From Verrucomicrobiales bacterium (GTDB taxonomy: Bacteria; Verrucomicrobiota; Verrucomicrobiia; Limisphaerales; UBA11320), in assembly GCA_016793885.1 (NCBI GenBank), contig JAEUHE010000197.1:1-64000 (forward strand): DNA of 64,000 nucleotides. Reading direction: 5' to 3'. A model generated the notes under the pieces. It was not told the origin of the DNA. It did no database searches and worked only from the letters and a program-made list of their open reading frames with translations. Below, one piece after another: positions 52,948-62,400 of this stretch; position 1 is the stretch's first letter; every line of letters begins with the position of its first letter. Both the position numbers and the translations under genes were made by a program.

Positions 52948-54510
52948 ATGGCAGCACGGAAAACTTCCGCCATTGACGATCAGTTTTATCAGCCGGCCGA
53001 GGCCTTCTTTGGGGCGCATCGCAACGTGGGATTGACCTACGACGATGTGACCTTGGCGACCCTCTACTCCGAGGTTCTCCCTCGTGACACGCAGCTTGAT
53101 ACCGCCCTCAGTGAGTCCTTGCGACTGAATGTGCCGATCGTTTCGGCGGACATGGACACGGTCACCGAGTCACGGATGGCGATCGCGATGGCGCTAAACG
53201 GCGCCTTGGGCCTTCTCCACTACAACATGCCGGAGCGGGATCAGCTCTCGGAGGTCAGCCGCGTCAAGAACCACGTTCACGGCTTGATCCAGGAGCCGAT
53301 CAAGGTCTCTCCCGATCAGCTGATTGGTGAGGTGTTGGACATGATCGAGAAGCGAAAGTTCGCTTTCGGCACGTTTCCCGTGGTGGACGAGAGCGGGAAG
53401 CTGTTGGGACTGTTGCCCGGGCATGTGGTCAAACCCCGTTATGCCAAGCGCAAGGTCGGCGAGGCGCTGACGGAGCGGAGCCAGATCCATACGATCAACA
53501 AAAAGGAGTTGGGCAACGACCCGATCGCGCGCGCTGATCGTTTCTTCAGCGACCATCCGGGGATTCACAAGCTATTGGTGGTGGACAATGCGGATCATCT
53601 GCATGGCTTGTTCACGATGAGCGACATCGAGCGGATCACCCAGGAAAAGAAGGCTCAGTTTAAGCCAGCCCGCGACAGCCAATTTCGGCTGGTTTGCGGC
53701 GCGGCCGTTTCGGCGACCCGGAATGCTTTCGGTGAATTGGACCGCGAACGCATCCTTCGTCATGTCGAGGGGTTGGTGGAGCGGGGTGTCGATGTGGTGG
53801 CGGTCTCGACCGCTCATGGTTTCAGCAAAGGCGTCGGCGATACTGTCCGGATGATCCGGGAGGCTTTCCCGAAGCTGCCGATCATCGCGGGGAATGTGAC
53901 GAGTGCCTCGGGAGTAGAGTTTCTGGCGGATGCGGGGGCCAACTGTATTAAAGTGGGACAAGGTCCTGGATCCATCTGCACCACCCGCATTGTTGCGGGA
54001 GTGGGGATTCCTCAGCTGACGGCGCTCTATGTGTGCTCGCAGGCGGCGCAGAAGAAGCGCGTGACGATTTTGGCCGACGGCGGGATCACCAAGTCGGGGG
54101 ATATCGTCAAGGCTTTGACTTTGGCCAATGGGGTGCTCTGCGGCGGACTGTTTGCCGGGTGTCCGGAGGCACCGGGTCAGATTCTTGAAATTGGGAACAA
54201 GCTGTATAAGCAGTATCGGGGGATGGGCAGCCTGGCTGCCATGAGCGCGGGATCGGCGGCCCGGTATGGGCATTCCAAAGACAATACCCGCAAGGTGGCG
54301 GCCGAAGGCGTCGAGGCGTTGAAAGAAGTCTCGGCTTCCGTGGACACCATCCTGACCCAGTTGATCGGCGGGATCCAATCCGGCATGGGCTATCTGGGCG
54401 CGGCCGATCTGACGCAGCTGCGATCCAAGGCCCGATACATCCGTGTCAGCCCTGCTGGACAGAGAGAAGCCTCGCCGCACGATGTGGTGGAAGTAAAGAC
54501 GGGAGGCTGA
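52948..54510 (+). CDS. guaB: Inosine-5'-monophosphate dehydrogenase
   Basis: 520 residues. TIM-barrel start [17 protein letters not shown] and [17 protein letters not shown]; two CBS domains (about residues 115-235) with [14 protein letters not shown] and [23 protein letters not shown]; active-site loop with catalytic Cys in [13 protein letters not shown], flap residues in [10 protein letters not shown] (an unusual form of the GxxARY segment), and the end region [15 protein letters not shown]. It oxidises IMP to XMP, the committed step to GMP. PurL, in the same purine pathway, is 5 kb upstream. Confidence 0.95.
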   Translation: MAARKTSAIDDQFYQPAEAFFGAHRNVGLTYDDVTLATLYSEVLPRDTQLDTALSESLRLNVPIVSADMDTVTESRMAIAMALNGALGLLHYNMPERDQLSEVSRVKNHVHGLIQEPIKVSPDQLIGEVLDMIEKRKFAFGTFPVVDESGKLLGLLPGHVVKPRYAKRKVGEALTERSQIHTINKKELGNDPIARADRFFSDHPGIHKLLVVDNADHLHGLFTMSDIERITQEKKAQFKPARDSQFRLVCGAAVSATRNAFGELDRERILRHVEGLVERGVDVVAVSTAHGFSKGVGDTVRMIREAFPKLPIIAGNVTSASGVEFLADAGANCIKVGQGPGSICTTRIVAGVGIPQLTALYVCSQAAQKKRVTILADGGITKSGDIVKALTLANGVLCGGLFAGCPEAPGQILEIGNKLYKQYRGMGSLAAMSAGSAARYGHSKDNTRKVAAEGVEALKEVSASVDTILTQLIGGIQSGMGYLGAADLTQLRSKARYIRVSPAGQREASPHDVVEVKTGG

Positions 54511-54567
54511 CGACTTCCTTTGTTACCTCCTGGCGATTTCTGCCGTCAATAAGGGTGTAGGTTCGCT

Positions 54568-55983
54568 ATGAAGAATCAGCACACTCAGTCGGCCGGGATG
54601 GGCTTCTCAACTGCGGAATGTCTCGATCGGAGACACTTTCTCCAACGCACCGCCATGGGCTTCGGTTTTCTGGGGTTGGCTGGCTTGTTGGCATCCGAAC
54701 AGGAGGGTAGGGCCGCTGGTAGTCCTGAGCCACCTGCGGGCAGCCGCTTGGCGGCCAAGGCGAAGCGAGTCATTCATATCTTCGCCCAAGGGGCTCCTTC
54801 CCAGATGGACACTTGGGATCCCAAGCCCGAGCTGGCGAAGCACGAGGATGAAACATTGCCGGGCATGAACGGGGTGGCCATGCCTTCGCCGTTTCGTTTT
54901 CGCAAGCATGGACGGTCTGGCATTGAGGTGAGCGACGTGTTTTCCCAGCTGGCTGAGCATGTGGACAAGCTGGCGATCATCCGTTCGATGCACACGGACA
55001 TCCCCGCTCACGATGTGGCCACCTTGATGATGAACACCGGGTCGCTGCGCATGATCAAGCCCAGCATCGGCTCCTGGGTGCTGTACGGTTTGGGCAGTGA
55101 GAATCAGAACATGCCGGGGTACATTGCCCTGCGGCCGGGGGGGCTTCCGCCCGGGGGCGTGCAGAACTGGGGCTCCGCCTTCCTGCCGGGAAATTTTCAA
55201 GCGACCAGCATTAATACCAAGGCCGAGAGCGTGGAGGGGATGCTCCAGAACATTCGCAATCCGTATTTGACTCAGGCCCAGCAGCGTCGTCAGTTGGACT
55301 TGGTCCAAAAGCTCAATCACTCGTCGCGGTCTCAGTCGCAGGTTCGTCCGGATCCGCAGCTCGATGCCCGGATCGCGGCTTTTGAGATGGCCTATCGCAT
55401 GCAGATGGAGGCTTCGGATGCGTTCGATATCGGGAAGGAGAGCGCTGAGACGCGAGCGCTGTACGGAAACTCGACGCAAGGACGCCAGTTGCTGATCGCT
55501 CGGCGCTTGGTCGAGCGTGGGGTGAGGTTTGTGCAGGTATGGGCGGGTGGATGGGACCATCACGACGATCTCGAAACCAAGCTTCCTCAATCGGCTCGGG
55601 AAATCGACCAGCCGGCGGCCGCTCTGCTGACCGACCTGGCTCAGCGCGGGTTGTTGGACAGCACTTTGGTGCTGTGGGGCGGTGAGTTTGGACGCACCGC
55701 GACTCGGGACCGCAACGGGGGAGATGATCCCGGACGCGATCATAACAACAAGGCGTTCAGCGTTTGGCTGGCGGGCGGAGGGGTCAAGGGCGGGGTGGTT
55801 CATGGTGCCACCGATGAATTTGGCGCGAAAGCCGTTCAGGATCCGGTTCACATTCACGACTTGCATGCCACGTTTCTTCATCTTCTCGGAATGAACCATG
55901 AGAAGCTCACCTATCGCTACAACGGCCGAGACTTTCGGCTGACGGACAACTACGGCAAGCTGGTGCAGTCCATTCTCAGCTAA
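54568..55983 (+). CDS. DUF1501-family Tat-exported protein
   Basis: 471 residues with a twin-arginine-like signal (CLDRRHFLQRTAMGFGFLGLAGLLA). The family pattern is clear: AKRVIHIFAQGAPSQMDTWDPKP, FSQLAEHVDKLAIIRSMHTD, GGWDHHDDLETKLP and LVLWGGEFGRTATRD, which give a sulfatase/alkaline-phosphatase-like fold. DUF1501 proteins are found together with PSD1-cytochrome/DUF1549/DUF1553 proteins across PVC bacteria, and that partner follows 38 bases downstream. The function of the pair is unknown; polysaccharide degradation is a common suggestion. Confidence 0.94.
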   Translation: MKNQHTQSAGMGFSTAECLDRRHFLQRTAMGFGFLGLAGLLASEQEGRAAGSPEPPAGSRLAAKAKRVIHIFAQGAPSQMDTWDPKPELAKHEDETLPGMNGVAMPSPFRFRKHGRSGIEVSDVFSQLAEHVDKLAIIRSMHTDIPAHDVATLMMNTGSLRMIKPSIGSWVLYGLGSENQNMPGYIALRPGGLPPGGVQNWGSAFLPGNFQATSINTKAESVEGMLQNIRNPYLTQAQQRRQLDLVQKLNHSSRSQSQVRPDPQLDARIAAFEMAYRMQMEASDAFDIGKESAETRALYGNSTQGRQLLIARRLVERGVRFVQVWAGGWDHHDDLETKLPQSAREIDQPAAALLTDLAQRGLLDSTLVLWGGEFGRTATRDRNGGDDPGRDHNNKAFSVWLAGGGVKGGVVHGATDEFGAKAVQDPVHIHDLHATFLHLLGMNHEKLTYRYNGRDFRLTDNYGKLVQSILS

Positions 55984-56021
55984 CTTTAAGGGGGGGACTT
56001 GCTCCTCCAGAACTGACGACT

Positions 56022-58871
56022 ATGAAGAAGTTGCGTGAAGTGAGCGGATGGCGCCTGGGGTTGCTGGGTTTGGCGGTGGCTGCCGGGTTGGTGCGGCCGA
56101 TGGGTGGGGCTACGCCGGGGGCTGCTGATTGGGCTTTCTTTGAGGCGCAGGTTCGACCGCTTCTGGAGCGTCGTTGCTATTCGTGTCACAGCACCGCTCA
56201 AGGCAAGGTCAAAGCAGGGTTGGAGTTGGATTGGAAGGGCGGATGGGAGAAAGGGGGCGACTCCGGCCCGGCGTTGGTTCCCGGCGAGCCTGACAAGAGC
56301 CTGTTGATCAAAGCAGTTCGGTATGCCGATCCGGACCTCCAGATGCCGCCCAAGGGAGAGAGGCTTTCTTCGGCTGAGGTGGCGACGCTGGTGTCCTGGG
56401 TGCAGCGGGGCGCGCCAGACTCGCGAACCGAGCGATCGAGCGGTCATGATCCCAAAGCCCATTGGGCCTTCAAGCCGGTGCGGGAGCCGGCTATACCATC
56501 CGTCAAGGAACCGGGTTGGATCGCCACTCCAGTGGATGCCTTCATCCTGTCCAAACTGGAAGAGGTCGGGCTTTCGCACGCTCCGGAAGCGGATCGGTCT
56601 ACACTAATCCGGCGTCTATACTTTGATCTCATCGGTCTGCCTCCGAGTCCGGAGGAAGTGGATGCCTTCGTCCAGGATACTTCACCGAAGGCGTGGGAAG
56701 ACCTGGTCGATCGCTTGTTGGCTTCGCCGCACTATGGGGAGAGGTGGGGGCGTCATTGGTTGGATGTGGCTCGGTATTCCGACACGAAGGGACAATTCCG
56801 TCGGCAGCGCGAGAGCTCGTTGTATCCTTATGCCTGGACCTATCGCGATTATGTCATCAAGGCTTTCAATGACGACAAGCCGTACGATCGATTTATTCTC
56901 GAACAGCTGGCGGGCGACAAGTTCCCGGTGAACAAGGGCAACCACGCCTTGGCGGCCATGGGTTTTCTGACGGTGGGAGAGCATTACAATGGCAACGAAA
57001 ACGACATCATCAATGACCGAATCGATGTCGTTACGAAGGGGTTTCTGGGGCTGACTGTTTCCTGTGCGCGATGCCATGATCATCGGTTCGATCCCATCCC
57101 CCAGGCCGACTACTATTCTCTGCACGGGATCTTTGCCAGTTCGGTTCAACCTGTTTCGTCCCCCTTGCTCAGCGGCTCCCAAACGAACACCCCGGCGTAT
57201 GCCGATTACCTCAAGGAGCGGTCGGAACTCGAGCTGCGCATGGAGAATGTGTCCACGGGACTGGTCTCAGCGGCGTTTGGGGATTATCGGCATCATGCCG
57301 GAGTTTATCTGTTCGCCACCACCTTGCCGGTGAGGGAGCAGGCTCCCTATCTCACCAAGAACGGGGCTGATCCGGAGCTGCTCAAGAACTGGCAGCAGCT
57401 CATCCGGGTGGGGACGCGGCGCGAGGGCGGGGTGTTCCGGCTCTGGCAGGTCCTGCAGCGGGTGCCGCCGGCCCGCTTGCCGGAGCAATCGCGGCGGCTG
57501 TTGTCCAATTTAGGCCAGGATGAACGCACCCGCGGCTTGCCCACAGCGGTAGTTGAGGTGTTTCGCGGACAATCGCCCAAATCGATTGCCGAGGTTGCCT
57601 CCTTGTATGGCTTTGTTTTCGCCAAGGCGGATCCGGTTTGGCAGAGCCGTCTGAACGGTCTGCTCACCGACGTGGCCCTGCTGGTGGTTCCCAACCGGCA
57701 ACGCGCTCGTTATGTGGGATTGCGTGAGCAGTACGATCGCCTGGAGCTCACCCATGCAGGCGCGCCGGCCCGAGCCATGCCGATGCTTGAAGGTCAGAAT
57801 CCCAAGGATTCTCCGATCTTCCTCCGTGGCGAAGTGGGCAACAAGGGTGAGGTGGTTCCACGGCGGTTCTTGGAGATACTCTCGGGGCCGACTCGGCCCT
57901 CCTTCAAGGAAGGCAGCGGGCGTCTGCCGCTGGCTCAGGCCATCGCCAGTCCGAACAATCCATTGACGGCTCGGGTGATGGTCAATCGGGTGTGGCTTCA
58001 TCACTTTGGAGAGGGCTTCGTGACCACTCCGGACGATTTTGGCAATCAGTCGAATCCGCCGAGCCATCCAGAACTGCTGGATTGGCTTGCTGCTCGGTTC
58101 ATGAAGCAGGGATGGTCGATTAAGCAGTTGCATCGCCAGATCGTACTGTCGAGCACCTATCGACAGAGCAGTGATGTTTCCTTGCAGCAGGCGCTGAAGG
58201 ATCCGGCCAATCGGTGGCTTTCGCATGCGAACCTTCGTCGGCTCGAGTATGAGCCGCTTCGGGACGCCATTCTGCAGGTGAGCGGCAAGCTCGACCTTTC
58301 GGTGGGTGGAAAGCCGGTGGATCTCAGCGAGGGAACTCATCAATCGAGCCGTCGGGGTGCGGCTGCGGCCCAGCGGTTAGGTTTGGGTATTCAGCTATCC
58401 ACGGCGCCGCGTCGCAGCATCTACGGATTCATCGATCGCGTGGATTTGCTCGAGGTGCTCAACACGTTCGATTTTGCCAATCCGTCCATCTGCAGCGGCA
58501 AGCGGTATGAGACCGCCGTGCCGCAGCAGGCCTTGTTCCTCATGAACAGCCCGTTGGTGGTGGAACACGCTCGGGACATTATTCAGCGCCCTGATTTCGT
58601 GAGTCTGGCCGACGATGATGGGAGGATCCGGTTCCTTTACCGTCTGTTGTTCCAGCGCCTGCCCAGTGCCGAAGAGGTGGCCACGGGCAAAGCGTTCTTG
58701 GATCACTGGGTGCCGGGCACCGAAGGCGCAGCGACTCCGGTCGCCGGGCAGTTTAAGAAGCGCTTGCGAGAACGACTCTCGGAAGCCAAGCCTCAACCGA
58801 AGGCGCTGCCCAAGTGGGCGGAATACACCCACGCCCTGCTGATGACGACCGATATGTCCTTTGTGAGGTGA
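56022..58871 (+). CDS. PSD1 cytochrome c / DUF1549 / DUF1553 protein
   Basis: 949 residues. After a signal peptide comes a planctomycete-type cytochrome domain with one haem motif CYSCHS (about residue 53) and SLLIKAVRYADPDLQMPPKGERLSSAEV. DUF1549 follows (about 165-370: IDRLLASPHYGERWGRHWLDVARYSDT, VSCARCHDHRFDPIP, which contains a second CxxCH). DUF1553 ends the protein (about 640-890: NPLTARVMVNRVWLHHFGEGFVTTPDDFGNQSNPPSHPELLDWLA). Co-transcribed with the DUF1501 gene just upstream. Usual membership is extracytoplasmic and redox-related; activity unknown. The C-terminus (LLMTTDMSFVR) is the family norm. Confidence 0.94.
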   Translation: MKKLREVSGWRLGLLGLAVAAGLVRPMGGATPGAADWAFFEAQVRPLLERRCYSCHSTAQGKVKAGLELDWKGGWEKGGDSGPALVPGEPDKSLLIKAVRYADPDLQMPPKGERLSSAEVATLVSWVQRGAPDSRTERSSGHDPKAHWAFKPVREPAIPSVKEPGWIATPVDAFILSKLEEVGLSHAPEADRSTLIRRLYFDLIGLPPSPEEVDAFVQDTSPKAWEDLVDRLLASPHYGERWGRHWLDVARYSDTKGQFRRQRESSLYPYAWTYRDYVIKAFNDDKPYDRFILEQLAGDKFPVNKGNHALAAMGFLTVGEHYNGNENDIINDRIDVVTKGFLGLTVSCARCHDHRFDPIPQADYYSLHGIFASSVQPVSSPLLSGSQTNTPAYADYLKERSELELRMENVSTGLVSAAFGDYRHHAGVYLFATTLPVREQAPYLTKNGADPELLKNWQQLIRVGTRREGGVFRLWQVLQRVPPARLPEQSRRLLSNLGQDERTRGLPTAVVEVFRGQSPKSIAEVASLYGFVFAKADPVWQSRLNGLLTDVALLVVPNRQRARYVGLREQYDRLELTHAGAPARAMPMLEGQNPKDSPIFLRGEVGNKGEVVPRRFLEILSGPTRPSFKEGSGRLPLAQAIASPNNPLTARVMVNRVWLHHFGEGFVTTPDDFGNQSNPPSHPELLDWLAARFMKQGWSIKQLHRQIVLSSTYRQSSDVSLQQALKDPANRWLSHANLRRLEYEPLRDAILQVSGKLDLSVGGKPVDLSEGTHQSSRRGAAAAQRLGLGIQLSTAPRRSIYGFIDRVDLLEVLNTFDFANPSICSGKRYETAVPQQALFLMNSPLVVEHARDIIQRPDFVSLADDDGRIRFLYRLLFQRLPSAEEVATGKAFLDHWVPGTEGAATPVAGQFKKRLRERLSEAKPQPKALPKWAEYTHALLMTTDMSFVR

Positions 58872-58916
58872 TGGCCAGTGCGTGTACGCTTGGGATTGGG
58901 TTACAGTGAAGGAAAG

Positions 58917-59320
58917 GCGGTGTCGTGCCCTCATCTTTACCTTCAAAAATGCGGATTAGACAAGCTGTAGGAGATCCTCACTTCTTCGCATGAGTTCCTG
59001 AGGCCGAAGCCGAGAACCCTCAGGGTTCAAAGAGTTTGGCCGGGTTGTGGAGCGCAGCGACACCCCCGGTCTGTCGTACCCCTATTCAACAGCACCCTGA
59101 AAGGCGTGTCACCCGTCGGCGAACGCAATGCCGAACTGATTAGGTTCCTTGAGTCGGGTGATGCAAATCTCCGAAGCCGGTGGCATCGCTGCGCGATGCT
59201 CCGTACTTTTAACAGTTCCGGGGGTGCGAGCACCCCCGTATAGATCTCTTTGAACCCTGCGGGTTCGGGCCCTGCCGGCAAAGTGTGAAACGCTGGCATC
59301 GCCCGGGTGTCCTGGATATC
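58917..59320. repeat. Dispersed palindromic element, copy 3 (core inverted)
   Basis: The left end GCGGTGTCGTGCCCTCATCT and the arm to about 59034 match copy 2 in the same sense. The core (59036-59122) is the reverse complement of the copy 2 core (28711-28792). About 100 extra bases follow, with a hairpin GGGGGTGCGAGCACCCCC at about 59219, then a right arm GAACCCTGCGGGTTCGGGCC. Non-coding; it fills the gap between convergent genes. Confidence 0.75.
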
Positions 59321-59343
59321 TGATGTGCGAGTTTCCAAACGAG

Positions 59344-59380
59344 AAGGCCCGGCTGCTCGGGGGAGCGGCCGGGCCTTGTT
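59344..59380. terminator. Bidirectional intrinsic terminator
   Basis: Stem AAGGCCCGGC (59344-59353) with GCCGGGCCTT (59368-59377), extended inside by GCTC/GAGC, and followed by T-rich bases on both strands (GTT; on the minus strand CTCGTTT). It is 40 bases beyond the stop of the minus-strand lamin-tail gene and may serve both convergent genes. Confidence 0.8.
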
Positions 59381-59419
59381 CGTGGCGCCTGGTGTGGCGC
59401 TCTCCTATCGGTTGCTAGC

Positions 59420-62400
59420 TTATAGCTGGCGAACTCGGTAGAAGCGCATGCCATCGGGACGGACGGTATCGGACGCCTGGGCGGCTGCTCCGCTGGCGGT
59501 AATCGCCGCGCCCAGGGGTTTCCACTCCCCGGAGAGGCTATCTTTAAACTCCGGCTGATAGGACTGTCCGGCGATGGACTCCCAGCTCAAGTTGAGCTGG
59601 CCTGAAGCGACGCTCGGGCGCACTACGATCACGGTGGTTTGGGTAGCGTAGACATTAATCTGATATCCCGCCGTGGCGGACAGATTGGGTGTGCCATTGT
59701 CCGTGGCAGTGATCTGGAGTGTGAACGCCTTGCCGGCATCCGCCTCGGTAGGACGCCAGTTTACCACGCCCGTGGTGGGGTCCAAGGTGGCGGAGGCGGG
59801 TGCACCTGACCCGAGGCGGAAGCCGAGGGCTTGGGCGGGACGATCTCCATCCGCTGCCGTGGAGAATGAGACGAGCTCTCCGACTTTCACATAGCGGGGG
59901 CGCGAGTCTCCGAAGGTGGGAGGCTGGTTCACCTCCCGCACGGTAACGGTGATCGTCTCGACGCTCTGGAGACTCGGGGTGCCATTGTCGTTGACCCGGA
60001 ATGTGACCGCAAACTTCCCGGGACCTTGATCCTCGGTCGGACGCCAGACAAAGAGCCCAGCCGGGGTAATGGTCGCTCCCGCCGGGGCACCCGGCGCGAG
60101 ACTGAACACCAACTGGCTGGAACCTTCTTCCGCATCCTGGGCGGTCAATTGCCAGCTGAAGCGGGTTCGTTCATCGAGGATACGATTGCCAACCTTGGCG
60201 AGCACCGGCGGTGTGTTGGCCCCGCTGAGGCGATTGGCGGCCCGTGGTGTAGGCTGTTCGAAAGCCACGATCGAAGGACCGCCATCGGGGATGCGTCCCT
60301 GGCTGACATTGTTTGTTTGGGAACCGAACTGGATCGTGTCGACGGCTGTCCCATCGGGGGCGAACAGCCCCAACTCCTCGCCGCCCCGCGACAACTGGAA
60401 GTTGGTGTGCAGGTCGGCGGAGTTGGTGGAGTTCTGCCCCGGGCTTCCATCAGCCCAGACGAGCAGATACCCCCCGGCCGGGATGCGTGTTCCAGCAGGA
60501 ATCTTAAACTGAGTTTTGTTGGCGATCCTGTCCGTGAGATAGTAGCCGCTCAGGTCAGCTTCGACTCGACCGGGGTTATAGAGTTCGAACCAATCGTCGG
60601 TGGCCGGCGGGACATCGGCCGGATCCAGGATGAATCCGGTGTTGCTAGCCATCCATTCGTTGATGCGAACGACCAGGGTTTTCGAAGCGCCGTTGTTAGG
60701 AGCTCCGGCCGTCGGGAAGGAGAGCACCTGACGGAAGAAGGGTTGGCCATCGGGGTAGGATCCATAGGATTCGTCGGCTTGGATACCATCAAAGTTGAGG
60801 TAGTCCACGATTTGAGGTTCACCATTCACAAGCCGCGACAGGGCGATAGAACCTTGTGTCGGCTGCACCCGGAAGGAGGTGTGCCACTGGCTTGCGGTGG
60901 ACTGATCCGCATCGCCATCCACCCAGATCACCTTGAACTCCCCGGGCTGAAGAACTCCATCCGACGGGAAGGCCCAGGCTTTGAGGTTGGAGTACGAGTC
61001 AGATAGGAAGTAGTCCTTCAGTGAGACTGGGGTCGAACCCGAATTATGAAGTTCCACCCACGGGTCGCGGTCTCCTTGGGCATCGGTGGGACCGGCTTCG
61101 TTGTACGGTCCCACCTCATTGAGCCAGACATCGTCGTAGGACGGCAGACTGGCGGTGCTGACATTGGGAGCGCCTGGCGTGCCTAGAGCTCTTCTCACCG
61201 ACTGAGTCGAAGCCAGGAAGTTTCCGGGGCTGGTCTTCACCACCAGATTGGATCCGCGGTCTCCGTAGCGCAACCAATAGCTCAGGGTGTAGACGTTGTT
61301 GGAAACGATCGGAAGACCCCGTTGGAATATGGCTCCATTGGTCGAGGCGCTGCCCGCGTTGGTGCTCACGATGCGCAGGCTGGAAGCGCCCGACTTGACG
61401 ATGTCAGTCACGAGCGTGCTAGTCAGATGGTTGTTCGCGACGCGCCAGGTGCCGGCGAGCGGTGCTTCGAAACCGCCGTTAGTCACCAGGTTCTGACCTT
61501 GGCCGGCCTGGTCTCCTTCGACGAGCGAAAGGTCATCGAGGTAGGCGTTGCCCGCACCGGTGAGGTAGACAAAGAAGTCCGGTCCGCCCGCCCGAGCCGT
61601 GACACTGACGAAGCGCCATCCGTCGCCATCGTCAGCCCAGTTGCTTACCCGGCTGTTGTCCTGGCTGCCATCCACCACGTTGAGGCTTACACCCTCGATC
61701 GCGGGTTTTTGCAGCCAAGGAGCGGTTGCTTCGTAGTGGACCTGATCCACCACGATGGGCGCATCGGGAGAGGCTCCTGGGCGCAGCAGGCTCAGAGTTT
61801 CGCCTTCGGGATCGAGATTCCCGTTGAATTCACCGAGCAGTGGCGCTCGGAACGCAAACTTGGTTCCGAAGGCAAACTGATCCTTGGCCACGACCCAGAA
61901 CTGCCCCGGTCCGATGAGCGTTCCGGCTGGGAAATCGAAGTCCACTCCATCCAGTCGCCAGCCGCTGAGATCGAATGCCGTGGTGGTGGAGCGGTTGTAG
62001 ATTTCCACGTAGCCGGCACCGGGGTCGGCGGGCGAGTAAGAGATTTCGTTGATAATGACGTTCCCCTCGGGCTCCACGACCTCGGCGTTGTTCACGACGC
62101 GGACCGTTTGAGTTCCGTTGACCACCACATTCCCGAACCGGTCGCGGGCTTCGATGGTGAGAGAGTTTTCTCCCGGGAGCAGGGGAACCTGAGTGGACCA
62201 ATAGATCGGGCGGCTGCCGATAGTGGTCCAGGTGAGGCGCTGCTTGGTCCCGTTCACGGTGATGGAGTCCACGTTGACTGGAGCAGCTCCTGTCAACGTA
62301 AGGAAGTTCACGTTCGTCGTGATCAGGTTGGGTCCGTAAACGACGAAGTTGGTTTTCGGAAGGACCTGGTTGAGGATGTAGTTCCGTCGATCGCGCGCGT

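Noticed and set aside
54607-55899. Minus-strand frame of 430 codons inside the DUF1501 gene
   Set aside because: Antisense shadow of a conserved gene; no domain or ribosome site.
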